Assembly: GCA_964588335.1 (NCBI GenBank)
Contig: CAZPOV010000001.1
Span: 124,001 to 188,000, forward strand
Length of the DNA: 64,000 nt
Origin: JAGQZY01 sp964588335
GTDB taxonomy: Bacteria > Bdellovibrionota > Bdellovibrionia > Bdellovibrionales > JAGQZY01
Reading direction: 5' to 3'
The position numbers and the translations under genes were made by a program. Below the pieces are notes generated by a model. That model worked only from the letters and a program-made list of their open reading frames with translations. It had not been told where the DNA came from and did no database searches. Positions 23,203-32,607 of this stretch are shown here, piece by piece (within the stretch, counting starts at the first letter, position 1; every line of letters starts with the position of its first letter).

Positions 23203-25611
23203 TTAATGGTTTAGGTCAAGTTCTTTAAAAAGCTGCTGCTGCTCGCTGACTACGGCCTGAAGTCTAGCAAACACGTTTTCAACACCAAGCATTTTCGAAA
23301 CTCGACCTAAGTTGTTGCTTTTTGCCCCGACTTTAGTGCTGGATGAATCATTGGTGATCTGAAAAATCTGTTCCAGTCTTCGTAGAAAACGATAATTTTT
23401 CTTTAGTCTCTCTTTAATTTCATTATCGGTATCAAGAAGATCAATCAAACTGGTTGTTGTCGTCTGATGAGGAACACCATCGGCACTTAATATTTTTTTC
23501 TGAACTGTGAATTCTGTTTGTAGAAGTCCACCGGGAGCCTTTTTTATATCAATAGCTATGGCGGTTGAGGGCGTCAGCAGCTTTTGATGAATACTGTCCA
23601 GTTCATCAATTTGCGAAGAATTGAGCCGCAGGAAATCAAAGTGATCTTTCAAAAAGAACTCGCTTTGCCCACAAAGTCTGGAGCGAAGGTAAGCCTGTTT
23701 CTGCCAAGGTTCCGCCTGGTTTTTGATGAACTCTATAAAAGCTGGTCGATGCAGAATTAAGGGGCCGGCATTCTCGTTGGGTTTAAGACGTAGATCGATA
23801 TCGTAAAGTCTTCCAGCATTCGATCGAGTGGTTAGGAGGGTTATCATACGACGGGCGACTTTGATTTGTGCGGCGGTTGGGTCGTTATTGGATAGAAAGA
23901 CAAAATCCAAATCGGAGCGTACCCCCAACTCTTTGCCACTCCATTTTCCCATTGTTAGGACATCGAGGGGCTCGGCCTTCAATTCTCGGCATTGAAACTC
24001 AATAAGTGAACGCACAATGAGGTCCGCCTGTTCACTGAGATGCTGAAAGTATTTATCGGAGTGGGGGTTTTTAAACAATTCAATAATACCCATGAGTTGA
24101 CCAAGCAATTTGTAGTCAACCAAGCTTTCCCATAGAGCTTCGATATCCTCTTTGTCATCAATGACGACCTGGCCAAGAGCGAAACTATCAATGAGTTCAG
24201 GTCTTCTGGTAAGGATTTGACCGACGTAAGGAGAAATAGAAAACAGCCAAGCTAGGTTTTCTAAAAGTTCTTTGTGTCGATGCAACAGATAAAAGATCGA
24301 AGTCTTTGATTTGATAGAAAAAATGAAATCCCTAAAAATCTGTATGGCCAGCTCTTCATCGATGGCAATTTCTTTGGCCTTATTGACGTAGGTATTAAGG
24401 ATGTCTTCTTTTAGTTTTTCTATACCCTGCTTTTTAATCGATGCACTCTTCAGGCCGCGAATTTCGGCAATAGCCTTTCGAGAGCCTTGACTCAGTTCTG
24501 CAGAGGGAACCTGGGGATCTGTGGTTTGAGGTTCTTGTCGAACAAAAAATCCACCAATAATTTGTTCGGCTTTCTCGAAACCCCGTTGGACTTCCTCTTC
24601 AGTTATTTGAAACTGGGCAAGCTCTTGGAAAAAGTTTTTCTGCAAAAGATAGGTGTGTTGGTCCTCTTTAATGTGAATCAGATTTTCTATTTTTCTCAAC
24701 CGCCAATAGAAATTAAGAAGAAAATCCATTTCATCTTGTTTAAGAGCGCCCATCTTTGCAAGAGAGCGCATCGCTTGCGAAATCTTGGCTGCTCGAAGGG
24801 AAGGGTTGCGACCTCCATAAATCACTTGTAGCGAGTGTATATAAAGTTCAATGTCGCGAATGCCGCCAGGGTGCAATTTGATATCAAATGGCTCTTGCGA
24901 GCGACGCCATTGAAAAGCAATCTTTGAGCGAACACTTTTGATCTCTTCAAGAACAGAAAAATCCATTCGCTTTGGGAAACAGCGTTTTTTACAATAAGAG
25001 GTCAAATCTTCCGCCAGCTCTGAACCGATAAACAAAGGTCGAACCCGAATAAAACTCAAGCGATGCCAGGCCTCAAGAAATTCGTCATAGAAGTTGAAGA
25101 AGTGGTTTTTATTAGGGACCAGAGGTGAGTTATCGCCACCCGGTCGCAAATTCAGATCCACCCGATAGGCGAATCCAAAAGGAGTGTTGCTGCTCAGTAA
25201 TTGAATGAATTTTTTGACCTTTGTTTGGATATCAGGCTGATTGGTCTGATTGGACTTTACGAAGACCACATCCACGTCGGAGCTCAAATTGAGTTCGAAC
25301 GAGCCAAGCTTTCCGTAAAGTAAAAGGCAAACGTCATCTTCGGGGAGTTGCACGTGTTGCCAGGCCGATTTCAAGAGTTTTTCTGTTTCTTGAGACCAGT
25401 AAAGGCAGACCTCTTCGGGTGAGACTTTATCAGAAAAGGTGGCTAAGGCACACTTCAGCCAGTGCTTGTGTTTGTTTTTTCTGAGTTGATCTTCAAAGCA
25501 AGAAGAGTCTCTTTTTAGGTGATTAAGGTAATGTGAAAATATAGGGGAATATTTTGAGAGACTCTCTTTTGTATCTGTAGAATAACTTTCTATTTCAGGT
25601 AAGGTGACCAT
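23203..25611 (-). CDS. glnE: Bifunctional glutamine synthetase adenylyltransferase/deadenylase
   Basis: The protein has 802 residues; E. coli GlnE has about 946, so it is short. It adds AMP to glutamine synthetase when nitrogen is plentiful and removes it when nitrogen is scarce. Two nucleotidyltransferase domains are seen, each with a DxD metal site: the N-terminal deadenylylation domain with GKLGSFELNLSSDVDVVF (about residue 109) and the C-terminal adenylylation domain with GKWSGKELGVRSDLDFVF (about 552). A helical regulatory linker joins them. Start ATG at 25611 lies 22 bases inside the end of tolB, so the two are coupled. No glnA or glnB lies in the window. Confidence 0.93.
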   Translation of the reverse strand: MVTLPEIESYSTDTKESLSKYSPIFSHYLNHLKRDSSCFEDQLRKNKHKHWLKCALATFSDKVSPEEVCLYWSQETEKLLKSAWQHVQLPEDDVCLLLYGKLGSFELNLSSDVDVVFVKSNQTNQPDIQTKVKKFIQLLSSNTPFGFAYRVDLNLRPGGDNSPLVPNKNHFFNFYDEFLEAWHRLSFIRVRPLFIGSELAEDLTSYCKKRCFPKRMDFSVLEEIKSVRSKIAFQWRRSQEPFDIKLHPGGIRDIELYIHSLQVIYGGRNPSLRAAKISQAMRSLAKMGALKQDEMDFLLNFYWRLRKIENLIHIKEDQHTYLLQKNFFQELAQFQITEEEVQRGFEKAEQIIGGFFVRQEPQTTDPQVPSAELSQGSRKAIAEIRGLKSASIKKQGIEKLKEDILNTYVNKAKEIAIDEELAIQIFRDFIFSIKSKTSIFYLLHRHKELLENLAWLFSISPYVGQILTRRPELIDSFALGQVVIDDKEDIEALWESLVDYKLLGQLMGIIELFKNPHSDKYFQHLSEQADLIVRSLIEFQCRELKAEPLDVLTMGKWSGKELGVRSDLDFVFLSNNDPTAAQIKVARRMITLLTTRSNAGRLYDIDLRLKPNENAGPLILHRPAFIEFIKNQAEPWQKQAYLRSRLCGQSEFFLKDHFDFLRLNSSQIDELDSIHQKLLTPSTAIAIDIKKAPGGLLQTEFTVQKKILSADGVPHQTTTTSLIDLLDTDNEIKERLKKNYRFLRRLEQIFQITNDSSSTKVGAKSNNLGRVSKMLGVENVFARLQAVVSEQQQLFKELDLNH

Positions 25612-26984
25612 TGAGGCTTGTAGTAATCCTTGTTGTCGAAGGTCAATCGATGCTCATATTTCCCATCAATACTGACGATATAAAGCTGATACCTTCCGGT
25701 TCGGTCACTCGAAAACAATACGAATCTTCCGTCTGGTGAAAAGCTAGGGTATTCATTGTTGGCCCAGCGTCCATCCCGTTTTTTAGCCGAAGTTAAACGT
25801 TTAATATTTTTTCCGTTAGCATCGACAGTGAAGATATCAAAGTGACCTTTGTCGAATCCCGCAAAAGCGATGCGTTCACCATCCGGTGACCAGGCCGGGG
25901 AAGAGTTATAAACTCCCGCAAAAGTGATGCGCTTGACGTTCTTGCCGTTCATATCCATGGTGTAAATCATCGGTTTACCTGATCGATCGGAGGAAAACGC
26001 AATTTTAGTACCGGCTGGATTCACCGCAGGCTCCACATTCATAGCGTTTCGCGGGCCGTTGGTTAACTGAGTGAACTTTTTGCCTTTGAGATCTGTTTTA
26101 TAAATGTCAGAAGCGCCAGATTTAGAGATTCTTAACAGTATCGAATCGGAGTCGGGTGTGAACGAGGCTCCAGAATTAATGCCTTTTTGATAAGACAGCA
26201 ACCAGCGTTTTTCGGTTTCAAAATCGTAAAGAAAAAGATCAGCGTTCCGTGTCTTCAGTTTCTTATGGTAAAGGAATGAAGTGTAAGTCAGATAGCGTCC
26301 ATCCGGCGACCAAGATGGGGATTGCGAGATGGTGCGGTGTTTTGAGATTTGTTTTTGGTTGGCTCCATCCCAATCCATCGTAAAGATTTCTTTTTCGATC
26401 TTGTTGGTCGAGCGAGAGACCACGAATTTTGTCATAAAAAATCCATTTTTCCCAGTCAGGCTCTTCATTATGTCATTGCAAAACTTATGAGCAATTGTTC
26501 TAAGGTCATTCACTGAACCTGTGTACGACTTACCCATAATTAATTTTCGTTGCGGCACATGGTAAAGATAAGCTTCGTATTGAAATTGATTGTTATTCAC
26601 TTTGAAGCCCGAGCGAATCATGAACTCAGCGCCAATTTGTTTCCAAGATGAAAAATCAAATCCTTTGGAAGGGTCATTTTCTTTAGGCGTTAGGGATTTG
26701 CTTTTGTAATCTTCTACAAAAGCCTCTGGCGAAATAAAAGAAAAATAGGATGAGATTGTGAGGTCTTTTTCGACGATGTCATAAAATCTTTTACCGTAAG
26801 CCAGTTTGTTGGCGGCTAAGGAACCAGTGCCAAGGTAGATCAAGGGCACTAGAGCCAACGGACTCTGTTTAATTTCAGCTTTACCAATGTTGATGTAGGG
26901 TCTTTCTTCGGCCAGCCCAGATTGGGTGAGTACGGTTAGAAAAAAGATCGGCAGAAGTGTTAGTTTGATAAAAAGTTTTTTCAT
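25590..26984 (-). CDS. tolB: Tol-Pal system translocation protein TolB
   Basis: The protein has 464 residues with a signal peptide (residues 1-25, ending GLA). A TolB N-terminal domain (about 28-150) is followed by a WD40-like beta-propeller with repeated motifs SPSWSPDGRYLTYTSF, SPAWSPDGERIAFAG and YPSFSPDGRFVLFSS. It acts in the periplasm and binds Pal and the TolA C-terminal part. The order on this strand is tolQ-tolR-tolA-tolB. No pal gene follows; glnE does, overlapping by 22 bases. Confidence 0.96.
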   Translation of the reverse strand: MKKLFIKLTLLPIFFLTVLTQSGLAEERPYINIGKAEIKQSPLALVPLIYLGTGSLAANKLAYGKRFYDIVEKDLTISSYFSFISPEAFVEDYKSKSLTPKENDPSKGFDFSSWKQIGAEFMIRSGFKVNNNQFQYEAYLYHVPQRKLIMGKSYTGSVNDLRTIAHKFCNDIMKSLTGKNGFFMTKFVVSRSTNKIEKEIFTMDWDGANQKQISKHRTISQSPSWSPDGRYLTYTSFLYHKKLKTRNADLFLYDFETEKRWLLSYQKGINSGASFTPDSDSILLRISKSGASDIYKTDLKGKKFTQLTNGPRNAMNVEPAVNPAGTKIAFSSDRSGKPMIYTMDMNGKNVKRITFAGVYNSSPAWSPDGERIAFAGFDKGHFDIFTVDANGKNIKRLTSAKKRDGRWANNEYPSFSPDGRFVLFSSDRTGRYQLYIVSIDGKYEHRLTFDNKDYYKPQWSPYLK

Positions 26985-26995
26985 GGTTGTCCTCG

Positions 26996-27784
26996 CTATT
27001 CTGGAAATCTCATTTCAACACCTTTGGAGGCGTATAAATCAACTAAGTTCGGTGGGGGAGCGGGTAAGGGGCTCGCTTTTTCCAAAGTGCCCAATACATG
27101 TTGGTCAAATAATTCATTGCCTGATGTGCTGACAAATTCTTTTCCGATGATCCCGCCGCTACTGTTGATTCGAAGTATAATAACTGCTCTCAGGTTACCA
27201 TTGGCTAACCACTCCGGCAAGTTCCAGTAGCTGCGGATATGGCCTTCCAACTGATTGGTATAATTTTCGTGATGAAGCTTCGCCATTCCAGTCAATGAAT
27301 TGCCTTTACTCAGCTGGTTGCCCTTGTATTCAATTTTTTTAACTGGATCATTGTCTTCATTTTCTTTTTCTTTCATTTTTTGCAAAGCCTTTAGGCGGGC
27401 CAAAGCCGAATCTTGCTCGTCCTGTACCTTTTGTGTGTCTGGCTTTTTGGGTTTCGGCTTTTTAACCAAAGGCTTGGGCTTCGGCTTGGGCTTCTTGGGT
27501 TTAGGTTTTGGTTTCGGCTTTTTAGGCTTCGGTTTCTTAGGCTTTGGCTTTTTCGGTTTCGGTGGGTCTTTTTTGACAGGTTCCGGTTTTTTAACGGGTT
27601 GAATTATTGGAACGTTGGTTTGTTTTTCCGGCAGAGCGACAACATCAATTCTCACCGCCTGTTTGTATTCAGGAGCCACTGACGGAAAGAAAAGAATTTT
27701 AACTGTTAAGACCGTTAGGATGATCGCATGAAATCCTAAAGATAAAAGGATGAATCTAAGGAAGGAATCCTGAGGAGCTTTCAT
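26996..27784 (-). CDS. tolA: TolA/TonB-like envelope-spanning protein
   Basis: The protein has 262 residues. A short cytoplasmic start and one membrane span (about 12-33) are followed by a Pro/Lys-rich stretch with (KPKPKKP)n repeats (about 62-118). A helical linker and a TonB/TolA C-terminal domain (about 160-262; LEGHIRSYWNLPEWL and IILRINSSGGIIGKEFV) come next. The extended Pro-Lys region resembles TonB more than the long Ala-rich helix of E. coli TolA. Gene order with tolQ, tolR and tolB supports TolA. Its start overlaps the tolR stop (ATGA). Confidence 0.9.
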   Translation of the reverse strand: MKAPQDSFLRFILLSLGFHAIILTVLTVKILFFPSVAPEYKQAVRIDVVALPEKQTNVPIIQPVKKPEPVKKDPPKPKKPKPKKPKPKKPKPKPKPKKPKPKPKPLVKKPKPKKPDTQKVQDEQDSALARLKALQKMKEKENEDNDPVKKIEYKGNQLSKGNSLTGMAKLHHENYTNQLEGHIRSYWNLPEWLANGNLRAVIILRINSSGGIIGKEFVSTSGNELFDQHVLGTLEKASPLPAPPPNLVDLYASKGVEMRFPE

Positions 27785-28188
27785 TGTGGGAGAGTCACCA
27801 ACCCAATATTGTAGATTCCAGCGGCTCTGATTTCCGCTAAGGCCTTAGCTACAATTTCGTAGTTCACCGCTTTGTCAGCCTGAAGATAAATTTGTTTATT
27901 TTTACGTGTTTCAAAAATAGCCTTAAGCTTGTTGCGTAGGCCTTTAAGCTTCACTTCTTCTTTAGCGACGTAAATCTTACTGTCGGCATGAATCGATAAG
28001 GTGAAAGGCTCCTCGGTTGTCTCCATGCCAGAGGCTGCCGTTTCAGGAAGATCGATATCGATTCCCTGTTGCATCATGGGTGCTGTCACCATAAAGATAA
28101 TTAAAAGAACAAGCATAACATCAACCAAAGGTGTGACGTTGATTTCGCTCATCGAATTGCGGTTGTTTGATCCGCCACTCATACCCAT
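27781..28188 (-). CDS. tolR: TolR (ExbD-family) proton channel subunit
   Basis: The protein has 135 residues. One membrane span carries the essential Asp in VTPLVDVMLVLLIIFMV (about residues 18-35). The periplasmic ExbD/TolR domain follows. With TolQ it forms the proton-driven motor that energises TolA. It lies between tolQ (four bases upstream) and tolA (four-base overlap). Confidence 0.96.
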   Translation of the reverse strand: MGMSGGSNNRNSMSEINVTPLVDVMLVLLIIFMVTAPMMQQGIDIDLPETAASGMETTEEPFTLSIHADSKIYVAKEEVKLKGLRNKLKAIFETRKNKQIYLQADKAVNYEIVAKALAEIRAAGIYNIGLVTLPQ

Positions 28189-28192
28189 TGAA

Positions 28193-28891
28193 TCAATCCT
28201 TTTGCTGCTGTAGACGAGAAATATTTAAAAATTCAGAAATAAAATTGTTCATTTGGTTTTCTTGTTTGCGCACCTCATTTAGAAGATAGTTGTAAGCCAT
28301 CACCGCAGGGATGGCAGCAAACAAGCCAACAGCCGTTGCAAACAAGGCTTCAGAAATTCCGGGAGCCACGGTTGCCAGGCTTGCTGATCCGGCGTTGGAG
28401 ATGGCACGGAAGGAATTCATAATTCCGACAACGGTCCCCAGGAGACCGATAAAGGGTGCGGTCGCCCCAGTGGTCGCTAAGAAAGCCAGCTTTTCTTCAA
28501 GAATTGAGACCTCTTGGTCTTGTCCTTTGCGTAAGGCTCGTTCCAGATTATCAACCCCATCTCCAAGCGTCGGGTTTTTTCTTCTGCGTACCCGTTCGAG
28601 TTCAGAAAAGCCTGAATTGAAAATGCGCGACAGTGGACTCTCGCCATGTCTTTCGAGCTTGTCTTTAACCTGTTCAAGGGTTGCGGCACTCCAGAACAAA
28701 TCCAAAAAACGATCGTTTTCAGTTTTAACCTGATTGAAAATCTTTCGTTTCTTAAAAATAATAGCCCAGGAGACTACGGACATTCCGATCAACACAAGGA
28801 GTAAGAACTGCACGGCAATTCCGGCTCCCATGATGTCAGAGATTAATGATGATTGCGTCGATATTTCTGTGGTGGCGGCTTGTGCATACAT
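28193..28891 (-). CDS. tolQ: TolQ (MotA/ExbB-family) motor subunit
   Basis: The protein has 232 residues. Three membrane spans lie near residues 25-45, 135-160 and 175-200. The MotA/TolQ/ExbB motif is clear: ATTGATAPFIGLLGTVVGIM with GLFAAIPAVMAYN in the third span. It is the first gene of the tolQRAB run. A 50-base gap separates it from the anchored GDPD-like gene upstream, so that gene may be part of the same transcript. Confidence 0.96.
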   Translation of the reverse strand: MYAQAATTEISTQSSLISDIMGAGIAVQFLLLVLIGMSVVSWAIIFKKRKIFNQVKTENDRFLDLFWSAATLEQVKDKLERHGESPLSRIFNSGFSELERVRRRKNPTLGDGVDNLERALRKGQDQEVSILEEKLAFLATTGATAPFIGLLGTVVGIMNSFRAISNAGSASLATVAPGISEALFATAVGLFAAIPAVMAYNYLLNEVRKQENQMNNFISEFLNISRLQQQKD

Positions 28892-28941
28892 AATAATTGA
28901 GGCTAATTGAATAATTTTGAAGTTTCAATAAATTCCAATAT

Positions 28942-29700
28942 TTACTGAACCTTTGGGTCCTTGTTTTCGACCATCCACCCGTGAGGTGATAAGCCCTCCA
29001 AAGGTCGAGTCACCGGACCAATCAGCACCAATTTATTCTGTCTCTTCGCTTCCGCCACGATCTTTTTGATATTCTTGTTCGCCAGAGTGGTTGTTAAATG
29101 AATAAATACCACATCACTTTTTATTTCTAATAAAGACTCAAGTCCTAGTGATGAAAAAGCCAGCAACCGGACCAGATAAGATTCACCACTGCAAAAGGTC
29201 CAACGGGGTTCAAGCTCTCGAAGATCTTTCAGCAGACCATCTTGCCTTGAGCAAAAAACAATGTTCTTCCACGCCTCTTGTTGGCTTGCAATCTCTCGCA
29301 GGCTCGGCAGAGCTTTTGGGTCTTTGCCGCTGAAAAAAAGAAGCAGAGGTTTCTGATCTTCGTTCATTGTTTCTAAAATAACCTCGAGAGGTCTGTTTGT
29401 AGAAGTCGATTCGATCCATCGGCCGTCCTTATATTCGACTTGGCTAGCAAGACGAGACGGATTTAGCTTTACTAGTCCGTTTTGATCGCGCTCGACCTCA
29501 GTATATTCCTTGGATCCCGAAGGCGGTAACCTCCAAATCAGAGGGGTTTGGGCGGCTTGGCTTGCTAGTTTTTTAACCAAAGCTGTTTGGTATTGGGAGG
29601 CTGGTCGAGATTGGCCATAGGATCGGAGGCCAAACCAGACCAATAAAAGCGACAATAAAACTCCGCCAACGAGAATTAGAAAACCCACGATATCTCTCAT
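28942..29700 (-). CDS. Membrane-anchored protein, possibly a degenerate glycerophosphodiesterase fold
   Basis: The protein has 252 residues. One N-terminal membrane span (about 5-27) is followed by a soluble domain. The order of segments (EVILETMNEDQKPLLLFF, a central Arg-Trp segment, DVVFIHLTTTLANKNIKK, VLIGPVTRPLEGL, GWMVENKDP) loosely recalls the second half of a GDPD barrel, where the end usually reads GIITDRP. The metal and catalytic motifs HRG, ENT and HD are absent. So it is either unrelated or a pseudoenzyme. It precedes tolQ on the same strand. The fold is inference; gene reality is well supported by its length and its signal-anchor start. Confidence 0.6.
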   Translation of the reverse strand: MRDIVGFLILVGGVLLSLLLVWFGLRSYGQSRPASQYQTALVKKLASQAAQTPLIWRLPPSGSKEYTEVERDQNGLVKLNPSRLASQVEYKDGRWIESTSTNRPLEVILETMNEDQKPLLLFFSGKDPKALPSLREIASQQEAWKNIVFCSRQDGLLKDLRELEPRWTFCSGESYLVRLLAFSSLGLESLLEIKSDVVFIHLTTTLANKNIKKIVAEAKRQNKLVLIGPVTRPLEGLSPHGWMVENKDPKVQ

Positions 29701-29937
29701 ATATTCTAATGTATTGAATTTATTAAGATATGAGTCAACTCTAAAATTCTGGTCTTGTAACGAAATAAGTCATTTTTAGACCGGTTTCTTGACCCTGCCC
29801 CTGATATCATTTAGTTTGCAACACCAAAAGTGTAAGAAGTTTCGGCTCTTAGGATAAGTCTGAAACCAGAGTGTTTAACCTATCTTTTGGCGAAGGCCAA
29901 GTGTTGAGGATCGAGCTTTAAGTAATAGGAGGATCCA

Positions 29938-30393
29938 ATGAATAAAATCCATAGAAAAGTGGAATATGCTTTAATAGCCCTCCGTCATATGAAAAAGAAA
30001 GAACCCGGACAGCTTACAACTGTCAAAGAGATCTGCCGTTCTTACGGATGTTCTTTCGATGCCACTTCGCGCGTCCTACAGATGATGGTTCAAAAGGGCC
30101 TTTTGAAATCTGAGCAGGGTGCCCAAGGTGGTTACCTTATCCAAAAAGACCTACGAAAAGTCAGCTTGCATGATCTGATTGAATATGTGGTGGGACCGAT
30201 CAGTGTCGTCAAATGCTTAGACCCTGGGAAAGGTGATTGTGACATGGAAAACAAGTGCAATGTGATTGCACCTTTGGCTTATTTAAACGATCAAATCGTT
30301 CAATTTTACAAGGGCATAAATATCGACGACATGCTGAGTGTGCCAGAACGTAAATGCATCAGTATCGATACTTATATGACAGGTGGCGCTTAA
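29938..30393 (+). CDS. Rrf2-family Fe-S sensing regulator of the suf operon
   Basis: The protein has 151 residues. A winged helix (residues 1-85) begins with a typical Rrf2 segment VEYALIALRHMKKK. Three cysteines follow in KCLDPGKGDCDMENKCN (spacing C-x7-C-x5-C), in the position where IscR/SufR-type proteins bind an iron-sulfur cluster. It likely represses or adjusts sufBCDS according to Fe-S supply. An AGGAGG site lies six bases before the ATG. It starts the operon, and its stop overlaps the sufB start by one base. A possible promoter TTGACC (29789-29794) with a poor -10 (29812-29817) lies upstream. Confidence 0.9.
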   Translation: MNKIHRKVEYALIALRHMKKKEPGQLTTVKEICRSYGCSFDATSRVLQMMVQKGLLKSEQGAQGGYLIQKDLRKVSLHDLIEYVVGPISVVKCLDPGKGDCDMENKCNVIAPLAYLNDQIVQFYKGINIDDMLSVPERKCISIDTYMTGGA

Positions 30394-31841
30394 TGGCTAA
30401 ATCGAGTGACGTTCTTGCAGAACAAGGTGATTACAAGTACGGATTTTATACCGATATTGAGGCCGTCAGTTTTGGCAAAGGCCTTAACGAAGACATCATT
30501 CGTAAAATCTCGGGTCGTAAAAAAGAACCAGAATGGCTTCTTGAATATCGCTTAAAGGCTTATCAACATTGGCTGACCATGAAGGAGCCACAGTGGGCCG
30601 ATCTGACATACGAGCCCATCGACTTTCAAGCAATATCCTATTACTCCGAGCCGAAGGCTAAAGACGATTCTGATAAGCCGAAATCCCTCGATGACCTTGA
30701 CCCGGAACTATTGAAAACTTTCGAACGACTGGGAATTCCACTGGGTGAGCAAAAGCGTATCAGTGGTGTTGCCGTCGATGCTGTTTTTGACAGTGTGTCG
30801 GTGGGAACCACTCACACCGAGGAGCTTAAAAAATACGGCGTAATTTTTTGTTCTATTTCAGAAGCCGTACATGAGCATCCTGAGCTTGTTAAGAAGTATC
30901 TTGGCTCTGTAGTGCCTTACAAAGACAACTATTTTGCAACTTTGAACGCGGCCGTTTTTTCTGATGGATCCTTTGTCTACGTTCCTAAGGGCGTTAAATG
31001 TCCGATCGATCTTTCGACATACTTTCGGATTAATGCCATGGACACCGGTCAATTTGAAAGAACCTTGGTGATTGCCGACGAAGGAAGCTTCGTAAATTAT
31101 TTAGAAGGCTGCACAGCCCCGCAGCGGGATGAGAACCAGCTGCATGCGGCGATTGTTGAATTGGTCGCTTTGGACGATGCTGAGATCAAGTATTCAACGG
31201 TGCAAAATTGGTACACTGGCGATAAAGAAGGCAAGGGTGGCATCTATAACTTTGTGACCAAGAGGGGACTGTGCAAAGGCAAGCGATCCAAGATTTCATG
31301 GACGCAAGTGGAGTCTGGATCGGCGATTACGTGGAAGTATCCCAGTTGCATTCTGCAAGGGGACTATTCTCAAGGTGCCTTTTATTCGGTGGCAATGACA
31401 CACGATTATATGCAGGCCGACACTGGCACGAAGATGATCCATATCGGTAAAAACACCAAGAGCACAATTATTTCGAAAGGAATCTCTTCGGGGCAATCGA
31501 AAAACAACTATCGTGGTTTGGTGAAAATTATGCCCAAAGCTGAAGGTGCTAGAAATTATTCCCAGTGTGATTCGATGCTGGTGGGGGACCGGAGCTCGGC
31601 CAACACTTACCCTTACCTTGAGGTTAAAAATAATACGGCGATCTTAGAGCATGAGGCGACGACCAGTCGAATCAGTGAGGATCAACTTTTTTATCTCCAA
31701 TCACGGGGAATGGATATGGAAGAGTCGATCTCTCTTTTGGTCAACGGATTTTGTAAAGAAGTATTTAAAGAGCTCCCATTGGAATTCTCTGTGGAAGCTG
31801 TGAAGTTAATTGAAATGAAATTAGAAAACAGTGTGGGGTAA
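30393..31841 (+). CDS. sufB: Fe-S cluster assembly scaffold SufB
   Basis: The protein has 482 residues. The family is recognised from KYGFYTDIEAVSFGKGLNED at the start, the core GSFVNYLEGCTAPQRDENQL, and YSTVQNWYTGDKEGKGGIYN and SRGMDMEES at the end. SufB forms the SufBC2D scaffold and receives persulfide sulfur. The true ATG is at 30393, overlapping the stop of the regulator. The open frame extends upstream to 30354, but that part is the regulator tail read in another frame. Confidence 0.96.
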   Translation: MAKSSDVLAEQGDYKYGFYTDIEAVSFGKGLNEDIIRKISGRKKEPEWLLEYRLKAYQHWLTMKEPQWADLTYEPIDFQAISYYSEPKAKDDSDKPKSLDDLDPELLKTFERLGIPLGEQKRISGVAVDAVFDSVSVGTTHTEELKKYGVIFCSISEAVHEHPELVKKYLGSVVPYKDNYFATLNAAVFSDGSFVYVPKGVKCPIDLSTYFRINAMDTGQFERTLVIADEGSFVNYLEGCTAPQRDENQLHAAIVELVALDDAEIKYSTVQNWYTGDKEGKGGIYNFVTKRGLCKGKRSKISWTQVESGSAITWKYPSCILQGDYSQGAFYSVAMTHDYMQADTGTKMIHIGKNTKSTIISKGISSGQSKNNYRGLVKIMPKAEGARNYSQCDSMLVGDRSSANTYPYLEVKNNTAILEHEATTSRISEDQLFYLQSRGMDMEESISLLVNGFCKEVFKELPLEFSVEAVKLIEMKLENSVG

Positions 31842-31842
31842 G

Positions 31843-32595
31843 ATGTTACTAGAAGTTAAAAATCTACACGCGTCAGTTGAAGAAAAACCAGTTCTAAAGG
31901 GGTTGGACTTTAAAGTGAACCCAGGTGAGGTTCACGCTATCATGGGACCCAACGGTTCCGGTAAATCAACATTGTCAAAAGTGATTGCCGGCCACCCGAA
32001 ATTTGAGGTGACTGAAGGCTCTGTGAATTACGAGATCAATTTCAAAGAAGTCAATCTTCTTGAGATGGAAGCCGATGAAAGAGCCAAAGAGGGAATCTTT
32101 ATGGCTTTTCAATATCCCGTTGAAATTCCAGGTATAACCAACTTTGAATTTTTGATGACCTCTTACAACGCGTTAGCCAAGCATCAGGGCTTTCCAGAAA
32201 TGGATAAAGAAAAATTCTTGCCTTTCGTAAAAGAAAAAATGGCAACAGTAAAAATGAAAGAGGAGTTTCTGTTTCGTTCGGTCAACGGAGGTTTTTCTGG
32301 CGGCGAGAAGAAACGCAACGAAATTCTTCAAATGGCGGTCCTCAATCCGCGTGTCGCCTTTTTGGATGAGACGGACTCGGGGCTCGATATCGATGCTCTA
32401 AAAATTGTTGCCGAAGGGGTTAATAAGCTGCGCAGCTCGGACAATGGGATTGTGTTAGTCACCCACTATCAGCGTTTGTTGGACTACATAAAGCCTGACT
32501 TTGTTCACGTTTTGTCTGACGGGAAAATAATTAAAAGCGGTGGTCCCGAGTTAGCGCTAAAGCTTGAGGCCGAAGGTTACGACTGGATTCAATAA
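31843..32595 (+). CDS. sufC: Fe-S cluster assembly ATPase SufC
   Basis: The protein has 250 residues. It is an ABC-type ATPase with Walker A GPNGSGKS, the SufC insertion FMAFQYPVEIPG, the signature GGFSGGEKKRNEILQMAVL and Walker B VAFLDETDSGLDID. It couples ATP to SufB and SufD. The ATG at 31843 lies one base after the sufB stop. Like most SufC proteins it has the LSGGE variant FSGGE. Confidence 0.97.
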   Translation: MLLEVKNLHASVEEKPVLKGLDFKVNPGEVHAIMGPNGSGKSTLSKVIAGHPKFEVTEGSVNYEINFKEVNLLEMEADERAKEGIFMAFQYPVEIPGITNFEFLMTSYNALAKHQGFPEMDKEKFLPFVKEKMATVKMKEEFLFRSVNGGFSGGEKKRNEILQMAVLNPRVAFLDETDSGLDIDALKIVAEGVNKLRSSDNGIVLVTHYQRLLDYIKPDFVHVLSDGKIIKSGGPELALKLEAEGYDWIQ

Positions 32596-32607
32596 GAAAG
32601 GTTTGTT

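Noticed and set aside
27300..27682. Plus-strand frames opposite tolA, rich in Gly, Leu and Phe
   Set aside because: These are antisense to the Pro/Lys repeat of TolA. No ribosome site or family.
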